NCBI GenBank assembly: GCA_902524535.1
Contig: CABZDR010000001.1
Coordinates: forward strand, 186,001 to 250,000
Source: an uncultured Pelagibacteraceae bacterium
GTDB lineage: Bacteria > Pseudomonadota > Alphaproteobacteria > Pelagibacterales > Pelagibacteraceae
DNA length: 64,000 bases
Direction: 5' to 3'
The number at the start of each line of letters is the position of its first letter. Within the stretch, counting starts at the first letter, position 1. A model generated the notes under the pieces. The model ran no database searches, had not been told where the DNA came from, and worked only from the letters and a program-made list of their open reading frames with translations. Positions 45,320 to 54,225 of the stretch are shown here, in pieces. A program made the translations under genes and the position numbers.

Positions 45320-46138
45320 TTAATTTAAACTTTTCAAAAAAGATTCAAGCGCAAATATCAAATCTTCATCGTATTCCATCATATGATTGTCATATTTTGT
45401 AAAATAGGAATATTTTGGTCTATTAGCTAATTCATAAATTTTTTTACCCATCTGAAATGGAACTATTTGATCTTTTTCTCCATGCATCACTAATAATGGT
45501 ATATTTATATTTTTTAATTTTTTAGAATTTTCATACTTATCTTTAAGTAGTAACTTGACTGGAATATAAGGATAGAAAGTTTTGGCAGCATCTATCATGG
45601 AAGTAAATGGTGTTTCCAAAATTATTCCTGCAAAATCTTTGTTTTGTGCAAGATGTGTAGCTACCCCAGTGCCTAAAGACTCCCCATAAAGGATAATATT
45701 TTTTTTTCTTACACCTTTTTCAATAAGCCAATCGACGGCACTTTGACCATCTTCATACAGACCTAATTCTGAGGGATTACCTTTATTTCCACTAAAACCT
45801 CTCCAGGCTATAATCAAAAAATTTAAATCCATGTTTTTGAAATGATTAAGCTTATGAATTCTATTTTCTAAAGATCCTGCATTTCCATGGAAAAAAACTA
45901 GTGTTTTATAGTCTTTGAGATTTTTCTCATGATACCATCCAAGTAATTCAATATTATCCGAAGTTAATATCTTAACTTTTTTAATTTCAACAGAAATTTT
46001 ATCTCCAGAATAATTATTTTCATTTGGGTGATACAATAAATTTCTTTGGTTAAAGTACAAAAAGACTAAAATTAAAAAATAAATAAAAATTAAGATTAAA
46101 ATAATTTGAGTCAATTTTTTCCTAAATTTGTTTAGCAT
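45320..46138 (-). CDS. Membrane-anchored alpha/beta hydrolase (ABHD13/Bem46-like)
   Basis: 272 residues. A single N-terminal transmembrane helix (about 10-30) is followed by an alpha/beta hydrolase domain. FFHGNAGS is the oxyanion region, the nucleophile Ser is in YGESLGTGVA, the Asp in HGEKDQIVPF and the His in YDNHMMEYDE. All catalytic residues are present; the substrate is unknown (serine esterase or peptidase of the Bem46 group). It overlaps the end of the EamA gene by 17 bases, indicating co-expression. Confidence 0.82.
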   Translation of the reverse strand: MLNKFRKKLTQIILILIFIYFLILVFLYFNQRNLLYHPNENNYSGDKISVEIKKVKILTSDNIELLGWYHEKNLKDYKTLVFFHGNAGSLENRIHKLNHFKNMDLNFLIIAWRGFSGNKGNPSELGLYEDGQSAVDWLIEKGVRKKNIILYGESLGTGVATHLAQNKDFAGIILETPFTSMIDAAKTFYPYIPVKLLLKDKYENSKKLKNINIPLLVMHGEKDQIVPFQMGKKIYELANRPKYSYFTKYDNHMMEYDEDLIFALESFLKSLN

Positions 46139-47027
46139 TTTTCTTCTTCGCTAAATATACTCCAATAAATACTAAAACTGTTCCAATTAAGTGGTAATTC
46201 TCAAGTTTTTCTCCAAATAAAAAGTAACCATAAATCGCACCGTAAATTGTGAAAACATATAATGTAAATCCAGTTAGAGAGGCACCAAGTTTTTTTTGAG
46301 CCACTGTATAAAGAGTGAAAGCTATAATTCCTGGAGAAATAGCAGCAAAAATAATCCACATAAAAAATTCATTACTAAATGTTGTTCTTTCAAAAAAAAA
46401 TTCTTCGCCAATATAAAAAGGAAATAAACTCAAAGCACCAAAAAATGCAATTAAGGTAAATCTTTGAAAAATCTTGAGCTTTGATTTCCAGTGAAATAAA
46501 TAAATTGAATATAAAGCCCAACCGATAGCAGCTGCCAGCATCCATAAATCACCAATTGTAAAATTAAGATTAATCAATAAATCAAGATCTCCCTTAATAA
46601 TAATTGCAAAAACACCAATTAAACATGAAATGAGGCCAATTATCTTAGTAAAATTAATCTTTTCATGAAAAAAGAAACTAGATATTAAAATTATAAAAAT
46701 TGGAGAAGAAGTATAAATTATTCCCATATTTGTAACTGTAGTAGTTTTTCCAGCTAAAAAAGGGAAGGCTCCACATACTCCACATCCCATGGCTCCTAAA
46801 AATAAAAGTTTTTTAAATTCATTTTTTATAATCTTATAATTTTTTCTTAAAGACAAATATGTAAAAGGTAAAAGGATAACAAAAACTAATGTCCATCTCC
46901 AAAAAGCCAGAGAAATTGGCGGAACATATTCAACTCCACCTCTCGCAACAACTAAGTTTGATGCCATAAATATTGGCTGAATAAATAAAAGTGAAAATGC
47001 TAAAAGATTTTTTACTTTAGTATTCAA
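46122..47027 (-). CDS. EamA (DMT) family transporter
   Basis: Drug/metabolite transporter superfamily protein, 301 residues with about ten hydrophobic helices in two repeats. The first-repeat motif is FMASNLVVARGGVEYVPPISLAFWRW, and GNLYALGAA-like text appears as GDLWMLAAAIGWALYS in the second. The start is a TTG at 47027; the next ATG would remove the first helix. Substrate unknown; many relatives export amino acids or metabolites. It begins 20 bases after a 58-residue membrane protein gene and the amidase, so it may export an amidase product (inference). Confidence 0.85.
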   Translation of the reverse strand: MNTKVKNLLAFSLLFIQPIFMASNLVVARGGVEYVPPISLAFWRWTLVFVILLPFTYLSLRKNYKIIKNEFKKLLFLGAMGCGVCGAFPFLAGKTTTVTNMGIIYTSSPIFIILISSFFFHEKINFTKIIGLISCLIGVFAIIIKGDLDLLINLNFTIGDLWMLAAAIGWALYSIYLFHWKSKLKIFQRFTLIAFFGALSLFPFYIGEEFFFERTTFSNEFFMWIIFAAISPGIIAFTLYTVAQKKLGASLTGFTLYVFTIYGAIYGYFLFGEKLENYHLIGTVLVFIGVYLAKKKNAKQI

Positions 47028-47047
47028 TCGTTTAAAATTTTGAATAA

Positions 47048-47224
47048 TTATTTTTTATCAAAGAAAGCTTCATAGACCATCATAAAAATCGCAATACCCA
47101 TTAATATGTAAACAGGTAACACATCAAAGAAACCTATCATTGATGATCTAGTTAGTGTAAATGCAAGACCCACTAAAAAAGCTATGGCGAGCAAAGACCC
47201 TAAAAATGTTGTAAACTTTTGCAT
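47048..47224 (-). CDS. Small membrane protein, 58 residues
   Basis: Minus-strand reading from the ATG at 47222-47224, which directly abuts the amidase stop, to TAA at 47048-47050. It encodes 58 residues with two hydrophobic helices: about 7-23 (FLGSLLAIAFLVGLAFT) and 37-52 (LPVYILMGIAIFMMVY), ending in charged DKK. It fills what would otherwise be a 197-base gap in a tight operon of TRAP transporter, amidase and EamA genes. I recognise no family. Confidence 0.7.
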   Translation of the reverse strand: MQKFTTFLGSLLAIAFLVGLAFTLTRSSMIGFFDVLPVYILMGIAIFMMVYEAFFDKK

Positions 47225-48550
47225 TTAGTTATTACATTCTTTTTCTAGCCAATTAGCAACACCTAAAAATCTGTGATCATCGTATCTATCACCTATGAGC
47301 TGTACTCCTAAAGGTAGGTTATTTTCACCTTCAAGTAGCGGAAGAGATATACAAGGCGTTCCCAGGTATGACCAAACTTTATTGAATTCTGCTGTGCCTG
47401 TACTTTTTAGACCTTTTGGAGCAACACCGGGACTTGCAGGAGTAAGAACACCATGATAATCCTCGAAAACTTCTTGATAAGACTCATAGCTTCTTTTTCT
47501 AAAGTCAATTGCTTCAGCATAATCTTTTGCAGAATGTTTATTACCTTTAGCTATAGCGGTTTGCATAAACTTTGATAATTTATTTTTGTATTTTTTGTAA
47601 TATAAACTAAAATTATTAGCTAAATCAGTTTCATGAATAATTTGATGATATTTATGAATATCTTTAAAATAAGATGGTGTATCGAATACCTCAACATTTT
47701 TAAATGACTTTATAAAATATTCAAAGGACTCTCTTGATTTTTTATCCACTATTTTCCAATAATCTGATTTATAAAAGATAAATTTTGGTTCAAATAGTGG
47801 TCCTTTTTTTGTTTCCTCTAAAATATTTTCAGCTGAATAATAAATAGTTGCAGGATCATACTGATCCTTTTTGATTAAAACTTTAGCTAATAATGCAACA
47901 TCCTCTACATTTCTTCCAAATAAGCCAATATGATCTAATATATATGAAGTTCTTAAAACTCCATTTCTTGAAATAAGACCATATGTAGGTTTATATCCTA
48001 CTACTCCACAATAAGATGCAGGTCTGATGACCGATCCTCCTGTTTGAGATCCTATTGATAATGGCGCCATCAGTGACGCTACCGCTGCTGCAGATCCACT
48101 AGAGGAACCTCCCGGTGTTCGAGAATAATCATGAGGATTAGTTGTTTTTGGAGGTCCGAGATAAGCTAGTTCTGACGTAGCAGTTTTACCCATAACGACA
48201 GCACCAGCAGAATTCAAAAGCTCAACTATTTCAGCGTTCTGAGAATAAGATTTTCCTTTTCTTATAGATGTACCACACTCTGTTGGCATATCTACCGTTC
48301 CAATTATATCTTTTAAAGCTATAGGAACACCATGTAATGGTCCTACAGGTTTTCCTGATTTTCTGTGCTCATCTGATTCTGCAGCTTTCTCCAACAAAAT
48401 TTTTTTATCAAAATGAGCCCAAGCTTTTACATCTTTCTCAAACTTATTAATTCTTTCAATATACTTTTCACAAATTTCAACTGAAGTAATTTGACCTTCT
48501 TTAATATTTTGGGCCATTTCTTCCACACTTAACGAAAAAATATCAATCAT
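47225..48550 (-). CDS. Amidase signature family enzyme
   Basis: Hydrolyses an amide, or acts as a GatA paralogue. 441 residues. The Ser-cisSer-Lys triad is present: Lys in GVPIALKDIIG near residue 80, the cis-Ser and nucleophile in GGSSSGSAAAVAS and QTGGSVIRPASYCGVVGYKPT. It is not the tRNA amidotransferase GatA in all likelihood, because no gatB or gatC is nearby and it sits 5 bases behind the TRAP permease gene. A role on an imported amide or on aminated hydroxyacids is possible. Substrate unknown. Confidence 0.87.
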   Translation of the reverse strand: MIDIFSLSVEEMAQNIKEGQITSVEICEKYIERINKFEKDVKAWAHFDKKILLEKAAESDEHRKSGKPVGPLHGVPIALKDIIGTVDMPTECGTSIRKGKSYSQNAEIVELLNSAGAVVMGKTATSELAYLGPPKTTNPHDYSRTPGGSSSGSAAAVASLMAPLSIGSQTGGSVIRPASYCGVVGYKPTYGLISRNGVLRTSYILDHIGLFGRNVEDVALLAKVLIKKDQYDPATIYYSAENILEETKKGPLFEPKFIFYKSDYWKIVDKKSRESFEYFIKSFKNVEVFDTPSYFKDIHKYHQIIHETDLANNFSLYYKKYKNKLSKFMQTAIAKGNKHSAKDYAEAIDFRKRSYESYQEVFEDYHGVLTPASPGVAPKGLKSTGTAEFNKVWSYLGTPCISLPLLEGENNLPLGVQLIGDRYDDHRFLGVANWLEKECNN

Positions 48551-48555
48551 ATTTA

Positions 48556-49914
48556 TTAGTCAGCAAACAATACGTCTGGCAGCCAAAGTGCAATTCCAGG
48601 AAACATATACATTAAGAACATTCCAAAAATTACAATACTTAAAAATGGCATGATACCTCTAAATATCTCCAACAATTCAACGTTAGTTTTCTGGACACCT
48701 TTAAGATAATATGCGGACATTGCCATCGGTGGTGTCAAAAAAGATGTCTGTAGGTTTAAAGCAATTAACATTGCAAAGAAATATGGATTAACGTCAAATA
48801 TTTCAAGAAGTGGTAAAAATATCGGTACAAATATAATTAAGATCTCAGTCCACTCTAAAGGCCATCCTAATAGAAAAATTATTATTTGAGTTATAATCAA
48901 AAATTGCCAAGTAGTTATATTTATAGATGTGAAAAAATGCTCAAATACTTCATGACCTCCTAGATAAGAGAAGACTGAAGAGAAAGTCCAAGATCCAATA
49001 AAAAGCCACATTATCATAGCAGTGGTTTTTGCTGTTAAAAAAACTGACTCTTTAAAATTTTGCCATTTAAGTGTTTTATAAAACCAAGAAAGTATTAATG
49101 CCCCAAAAGCACCTGCAGCTGCAGCTTCGGCAGGGGTTGCAATTCCTGCTAAGATCGTACCTAGCACTAACATTATTAACCCAAATAAAGGAACAAAAGA
49201 GACCAATACCTCTTTTAAAATCTCTGCTCTTGGAGGAATATCTTCTTTTGGAGGTCTCGGTGCTAATGAAGGATTCAACCATGCTCTTATCACTGCATAA
49301 GCGATATAAAGACCTGCCAACATTAATCCTGGAAAAATCGCAGCAGCAAATAATCTTAATGGAGATAATTGGGCAATAACAGAATAAACAATAAGCATAA
49401 TGCTTGGTGGTATTAAAATACCCAAACATCCGCCGCTACAAATTATTCCAGAAGCAAATTTTTTATCATATCCAGCTTTAACCATTGCTGGCCAAGCTAA
49501 TAATCCCATCAAAGTTACAACTGCTCCAATAATACCTGTTGCAGTTGAAAATAATGTGCATGTTATTAATGCTGCTACAGCCATGGATGCTGGTAATCTA
49601 TGCGCGGCTAATCTTATTGCAAAGAAAAGTTTAGCTACAATACCCGCTCTCTCAACCAAATATCCCATGAATAAAAAGAGAGGCACTGCAGTAAGAACGT
49701 TATTATCCATAACTGTGTATGTGTTTTTTACAAATAAAGAAAAAATTCTATTATCGAAGAGATGATCCATCAAAACTGGATCGTAATAAGCATAATAACC
49801 AAAACCAATTCCCATTGCCATAAGAGTAAAAGCAATCGGAAAGCCTAACAAAACAGAAAAAAGGAAAACACCCATCATCAAAATAGCAACTTCTGGATTA
49901 GTTAAGCCAAACAT
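48556..49914 (-). CDS. dctM: TRAP transporter large permease (DctM)
   Basis: Sodium-coupled 12-helix permease of a tripartite ATP-independent periplasmic transporter. 452 residues, very hydrophobic; GIICSGGCLGILIPPSIMLIVYSVIA and TPAEAAAAGAFGALIL are hallmark DctM segments. Four bases after dctQ and followed by the amidase gene. It works with the small subunit DctQ and the binding protein DctP encoded upstream. Confidence 0.94.
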   Translation of the reverse strand: MFGLTNPEVAILMMGVFLFSVLLGFPIAFTLMAMGIGFGYYAYYDPVLMDHLFDNRIFSLFVKNTYTVMDNNVLTAVPLFLFMGYLVERAGIVAKLFFAIRLAAHRLPASMAVAALITCTLFSTATGIIGAVVTLMGLLAWPAMVKAGYDKKFASGIICSGGCLGILIPPSIMLIVYSVIAQLSPLRLFAAAIFPGLMLAGLYIAYAVIRAWLNPSLAPRPPKEDIPPRAEILKEVLVSFVPLFGLIMLVLGTILAGIATPAEAAAAGAFGALILSWFYKTLKWQNFKESVFLTAKTTAMIMWLFIGSWTFSSVFSYLGGHEVFEHFFTSINITTWQFLIITQIIIFLLGWPLEWTEILIIFVPIFLPLLEIFDVNPYFFAMLIALNLQTSFLTPPMAMSAYYLKGVQKTNVELLEIFRGIMPFLSIVIFGMFLMYMFPGIALWLPDVLFAD

Positions 49915-49918
49915 AAAT

Positions 49919-50497
49919 TTATTTATTTTCCTCTTGAGAGCTTCTCATTAAAATTTTTTCTGTCTCTTCAGCAACAACCATTCTTGCTGGCCAATGACCT
50001 GTTTGAATGCAAATTATTGATCTAAACACCTCACCTATTCCTTGAATAATTAACATAATTCCTGCAGCAGGAATCATTGATTTAACCATATAAATTTGAA
50101 TTTGAGCAGGACTACTCCAACTTGTCTCTTTTACTTTCCAAGCTTGTGCTGCGTACTCATAACCATAAAACGCTAATGCCAATACACCTGGAAAGAAAAA
50201 TACAAAATATAGTATCAAATCTATCCACGCCTGAGTTTTTTGGCTGAATAATCTGTAAATTACATCTCCTCTTACATGAGCTTCTGTAGCTAAGCAGTAT
50301 GCACCTGACATCATTAGTATAGCTCCGTACATTTGCATACTAAAATCAAAATTCCATAGTGTTGGCTTATTGAAAGCATATGCCATTACCACTTCATAAA
50401 CAGTCCCTCCCATTAAAATAACAATACACCATGAAAAAGCTTTTCCCATTGATGTACTAAGTGTGTCTGCAAATTTAATGTAAGATGACATCATCAT
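49919..50497 (-). CDS. dctQ: TRAP transporter small permease (DctQ)
   Basis: 192 residues with four transmembrane helices. ILMGGTVYEVVMAYAFNKPTLWNFDFSMQMYGAILMMSGAYCL and HVRGDVIYRLFSQKTQAWIDL are typical of DctQ. Three Met codons open the reading frame (MMMSSYIKF), so the exact start is uncertain by up to two residues. A terminator hairpin separates it from dctP upstream. Confidence 0.92.
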   Translation of the reverse strand: MMMSSYIKFADTLSTSMGKAFSWCIVILMGGTVYEVVMAYAFNKPTLWNFDFSMQMYGAILMMSGAYCLATEAHVRGDVIYRLFSQKTQAWIDLILYFVFFFPGVLALAFYGYEYAAQAWKVKETSWSSPAQIQIYMVKSMIPAAGIMLIIQGIGEVFRSIICIQTGHWPARMVVAEETEKILMRSSQEENK

Positions 50498-50526
50498 TTT
50501 AAAATATAGTAAATTTAAGTAAAAAA

Positions 50527-50551
50527 AAAGGGGGTTTTTGAAACCCCCTTT
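50527..50551 (-). terminator. Rho-independent (partial) terminator between dctP and dctQ
   Basis: Perfect hairpin AAAGGGGGTTT-3-base loop-AAACCCCCTTT, followed on the minus strand by a run of T (plus-strand A run 50520-50529). It lies 24 bases after the dctP stop. Since dctQ and dctM follow, partial termination would make binding protein more abundant than permease, a common arrangement. Confidence 0.85.
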
Positions 50552-50574
50552 ATTTTAATTTTATTAAAAGCTAA

Positions 50575-51732
50575 TTAAATTTTAACTTTTGCAATTGGAC
50601 CAAACTCATTTTCATAAGCTAATTTGTAGTTCGGTTGATTCATCAACAGATACTTCATTGTTCTCTTAGCGTATGCTTTCTGAGATGCTATAATTTTCTT
50701 GAAGAAAGGATCTTTTCCAGAAAATTCAGCTACTATTTTATCCCAACCTTTTAACTGTTCAGCTAAAATAGCGTCAGATGTTTGGTATACATTTACTTTA
50801 TGCTCATTCATTAACTTAGCTAAGTCTGCAGAATATCTAACTAAAGCTTTAAAGTAATTATCTGAGTTAGCAGCATAAGCAGCATTTTTTAATATAGCTT
50901 GATGAGCTGGTGAAAGGCTGTTGTATCTTTTCTTGTTCACCGGTATCTCGAACATTTCTTGAGATTGGTGGAAACTACCTAAATGATAGTGTTTAGATAC
51001 ATCTTGCATTCCAAACTGTGAGTCTGATGTTGGGTTGTTAAATTCAGCAGCATCAATCAATCCAGTTTTCATTGCTGGTTGGATTTCACCACCTGGTAAT
51101 TGTCTTACAACCATTCCCATAGCAGTTAAAACGTTAGTCGCTAGACCAACTGTTCTATACTTCATACCTTTAACGTCAGATACTTTTGTTACATTCTTCT
51201 TGAACCAACCAAAAGGCTGCGCTGGCATAGGCATATGGAAAAAACCAATATAATCAAATCCCACTTTAGCAAGTGTTTCATCATATAGTTTTCTTCCTCC
51301 ACCGTACTCCATCCATCCCATTACTTCTTGAGATGACATTCCATACGAAGGACCAGTTCCAAAAAGAGAAGCGGCAGGGTTTTTACCATACCAATAAGCT
51401 GTTACCCAGTGACCCATATCTAGGTTACCATCACTAACAGCGGCTCCAATTTCTGAAGTTTTTACAACTGCTCCAACTGGTTGAAGGTCTATTCTTAATG
51501 AACCTCCTGACATTTCTTTAACCATGTTGCAGTAGTCTCCAGCCATTTCAAAAAAGATGTTTGCGCCTGAAGGCCAAGCTGCCTGCATCTTTAAAGTTAC
51601 ATGACCATCCGACCTTGCAATGTTTGGCATTGCAACAGTAGCAGCAGCAACAGCTCCTGCTTTTGCGGCAGTCTTAAAGAACTTACGCCTTGAAGATGTT
51701 TTAATCTTCAACGATTTATTTTCTTTTGTCAT
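50575..51732 (-). CDS. dctP: TRAP transporter solute-binding protein (DctP, TakP-like)
   Basis: Periplasmic binding protein of 385 residues. The N-terminus has a twin-arginine signal (TSSRRKFFKTAAKAGAVAAATVAMPNIARSDG). Mature protein features are LKMQAAWPSGANIFFEMAG, VSDGNLDMGHWVTAYWYGKNPAASLFGTGPSYGM and GLIDAAEFNNPTSDSQFGM. This pattern resembles the TakP-type group that binds 2-oxoacids or lactate, and the oxidase genes upstream favour such a substrate, but the ligand is inferred. GAGGAGAAATAATG gives a strong ribosome-binding site. The 117-base upstream gap may hold its own promoter (TATAAA near 51835); I see no riboswitch. Confidence 0.9.
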   Translation of the reverse strand: MTKENKSLKIKTSSRRKFFKTAAKAGAVAAATVAMPNIARSDGHVTLKMQAAWPSGANIFFEMAGDYCNMVKEMSGGSLRIDLQPVGAVVKTSEIGAAVSDGNLDMGHWVTAYWYGKNPAASLFGTGPSYGMSSQEVMGWMEYGGGRKLYDETLAKVGFDYIGFFHMPMPAQPFGWFKKNVTKVSDVKGMKYRTVGLATNVLTAMGMVVRQLPGGEIQPAMKTGLIDAAEFNNPTSDSQFGMQDVSKHYHLGSFHQSQEMFEIPVNKKRYNSLSPAHQAILKNAAYAANSDNYFKALVRYSADLAKLMNEHKVNVYQTSDAILAEQLKGWDKIVAEFSGKDPFFKKIIASQKAYAKRTMKYLLMNQPNYKLAYENEFGPIAKVKI

Positions 51733-51849
51733 TATTTCTCCTCTAGTAGTTAATTAACTAAATAATTAAAACACAGAATTAGATGGGAGTCTTTCTAAAA
51801 AAAGGCGTAGATGTCGCATAAGTTGAATTTTATACAATCCTGAGTAGAA

Positions 51850-52809
51850 TTAATTGACTTTGTTTTTACAATTTCCCGTTTTAAAAAATTCGTCAATGTT
51901 ATCTATCGCTAAATTTGCCATTGCTATCCTGGTGTCTTTAGTTGCACTACCAAGGTGGGGTAAAATAAACGCCGATTTTATTTTTAGATAACCAGGATTT
52001 AAATTTGGCTCATTTTTATAAACATCCAAACCAACAGCATAAATTTTTCTACGATTTAAAGCATCAATAAGGGCATCATCATCCACTATATCACCTCTTG
52101 CTACATTAGTTATGACTGCTCCTTTTGGAAAATACTCAACCGTTTCTTTATTGATCATATTTTCAGTTTCTTTTGTTGCGGGACAACAAATGGATAAAAC
52201 ATCAGAAACAGAAAAAAGGCTTTTTAAATTATCATGATAAATAGCACCATCTTCTTTATCAGGGCTTAATTTTGATCGGTTATGATAATGAATTATCATG
52301 CCTAAAGACTTTGCTATTTTTGCAATTTTTTGACCAATCCTTCCCATGCCTAAGATGCCTAACCTTGAACCTGTTAATTGTTTTCCGATCAAGTAATCTG
52401 CAGACCATTTCCATCCACCTTCTCTTGCTGACTCTATCCCCTCAGCGGCTCTTCTGCATGCACCTAGAATTAATAGGACACCTATCTCTGCTGTAGCGTC
52501 TGATAATACTTCAGGAGTATTTGTTACAGCGATGCCTCTTTTTTTTGCTGCCTCTAAATCAATATTTCCAAAACCAACAGCAAAATTAGAAATAATCTTA
52601 ATTGAATCTGGTAACTTATCTATTGTTTCTTTATCCATTTTATCTGTTAGTGATGTTAAAACTCCATCACAACCTTGGCACATTTCTATCACTCTTGATT
52701 GGGAATATAATTCATCATTTGGATTAAGTTTTACATCAAAAATTTTTAGAGCTTTGTCCTCGCTATCTTTAATTAGTTTTCTTGTTACTAAAATTTTTTT
52801 CATCTTCAT
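51850..52809 (-). CDS. NAD(P)-dependent D-2-hydroxyacid dehydrogenase (glyoxylate/hydroxypyruvate reductase-like)
   Basis: Interconverts a 2-oxoacid and a D-2-hydroxyacid, for example glyoxylate/glycolate or hydroxypyruvate/glycerate. 319 residues. Dinucleotide loop LGILGMGRIGQKIAKIA; catalytic Arg in TNVARGDIVDDDALI, Glu in LDVYKNEPN, His in LPHLGSATKDTR. Two adjacent ATG codons (52809, 52803) make the start uncertain by two residues. It follows the FAD oxidase gene by 3 bases and lies upstream of the TRAP genes. Exact substrate unknown. Confidence 0.88.
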   Translation of the reverse strand: MKMKKILVTRKLIKDSEDKALKIFDVKLNPNDELYSQSRVIEMCQGCDGVLTSLTDKMDKETIDKLPDSIKIISNFAVGFGNIDLEAAKKRGIAVTNTPEVLSDATAEIGVLLILGACRRAAEGIESAREGGWKWSADYLIGKQLTGSRLGILGMGRIGQKIAKIAKSLGMIIHYHNRSKLSPDKEDGAIYHDNLKSLFSVSDVLSICCPATKETENMINKETVEYFPKGAVITNVARGDIVDDDALIDALNRRKIYAVGLDVYKNEPNLNPGYLKIKSAFILPHLGSATKDTRIAMANLAIDNIDEFFKTGNCKNKVN

Positions 52810-52812
52810 TAA

Positions 52813-54186
52813 TTAATTTAGATCAAATATTTTACCAGGATTCATTATATTGTTTTGATCTATACTTCTTTTAATAGACTTCATTAATGGGATGCAATCA
52901 CCATGTTCTTGTAAAAGATATGATTTTTTATGTAAACCTACTCCATGTTCGCCTGTAATTGTTCCATTTAAATCTAAAGTTTTCTTGATTAATAAATCAC
53001 TAAAATCTCTTATTTTATTATATGTTCCTTCTTCTTTAGGATCATAAGGTAAAATCACATGAAAGTTACCGTCTCCTAAATGACCAACCATAGGGGCTCT
53101 CAAACCAAGTTTTTTAGTCTGTTCTTCAGCGAAGTTTACACATTCAGTTATGTTTGAAATTGGTAAACATACATCTGTAGAGTAAACACGACCATTATTT
53201 ATTAAAGCTTTAACTGAATAATAAACATCCCATCTTGCTTTCCAGAGTTTATTTCTCTCCTCTAAATCTTTAGCCCATTTAAATGAACTTCCATTATTGT
53301 CTTTGGAAATTTCCTCAACAATTTTTATATTTTCTTGATTTGATACTTCTGAACCATGAAATTCAAAAAACAATGTTGGTACAGCCTCGATATCTTTTAA
53401 TTTCGAGTAGTTTATACTAATTTCCATCTGTTCTTTGTTAAGCATTTCTATTCTAGCAATAGGCACCCCATATTGAATGACTTGTTGAGCTGTTTGGACT
53501 GCTTTTTCTAAAGATGGAAAATGACACACAGCGCTCATAATGCTTTCAGGAATTGGTGATAATCTCAATTGAATTTCTGTAATGATACCTAAAGTACCCT
53601 CAGAACCAATAAAAAGATTTGTTAAATTATATCCAGCAGAAGTTTTTTTAGTTCTGCTTCCAGTTTTTATAATGTCTCCATTTGGCAAAACAACTGTAAG
53701 GCCTGTAATTACGGTTTTCATGGTACCATACTTTACTGCCATCGTCCCTGAGGCAGAAGTTGATGCCATTCCACCTATCGCAGCATTAGCTCCAGGATCA
53801 ATCGGAAAAAAAACTCCATCTTCTCTTAAATAATCGTTTAATTGTTCTTTAGTTACACAAGCTTGCACTCTACAATCAAAATCTTCTGCATTAACTGTTA
53901 GAATTTTATTCATTCTTTCTAAAGAAATAGTAATGCCTTTCTCATTGCCAACAACATTACCCTCTAAAGAGGTTCCTGTCCCAAATGGAACAACTGGAAC
54001 TTTATGCTTATTACACAGGCTTAATACTTTTGAAACTTCTTCATTTGTTTCTGGAAAAACTACAGCTTTTGAAAGAACTGGATCGTAAGTATCCTCGCCT
54101 CTTGCATAATTAGTTCTTGTAGATACTGAAGTTGAAAATCTTCCATTAAAAATCTTTTTTAACTCTGACTGAACAAGATCATTCAT
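52813..54186 (-). CDS. FAD-linked D-2-hydroxyacid (D-lactate/glycolate) dehydrogenase
   Basis: 457-residue protein of the vanillyl-alcohol oxidase/GlcD superfamily. The FAD-binding PP-loop region is VVPFGTGTSLEGNVVG, followed by FFPIDPGANAAIGGMASTSASGTMAVKYGTM, LFIGSEGTLGIITE, and the C-terminal metal-binding VGHLGDGNFH with GEHGVGLHK. Closest to D-lactate dehydrogenases (LDHD type) or GlcD; no glcE or glcF follows, which favours a single-subunit D-lactate-type enzyme. It probably passes electrons to cytochrome c or quinone. Part of a hydroxyacid gene set with the two FMN oxidases. Confidence 0.88.
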   Translation of the reverse strand: MNDLVQSELKKIFNGRFSTSVSTRTNYARGEDTYDPVLSKAVVFPETNEEVSKVLSLCNKHKVPVVPFGTGTSLEGNVVGNEKGITISLERMNKILTVNAEDFDCRVQACVTKEQLNDYLREDGVFFPIDPGANAAIGGMASTSASGTMAVKYGTMKTVITGLTVVLPNGDIIKTGSRTKKTSAGYNLTNLFIGSEGTLGIITEIQLRLSPIPESIMSAVCHFPSLEKAVQTAQQVIQYGVPIARIEMLNKEQMEISINYSKLKDIEAVPTLFFEFHGSEVSNQENIKIVEEISKDNNGSSFKWAKDLEERNKLWKARWDVYYSVKALINNGRVYSTDVCLPISNITECVNFAEEQTKKLGLRAPMVGHLGDGNFHVILPYDPKEEGTYNKIRDFSDLLIKKTLDLNGTITGEHGVGLHKKSYLLQEHGDCIPLMKSIKRSIDQNNIMNPGKIFDLN

Positions 54187-54225
54187 TGAATAGAATATTA
54201 TTAGTAATTAAACAAAAAATACAGC

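Noticed and set aside
47225..48550. Amidase as tRNA amidotransferase subunit GatA
   Set aside because: No gatB or gatC nearby and the gene is locked in a TRAP transporter operon; GatA would be expected with its partners.
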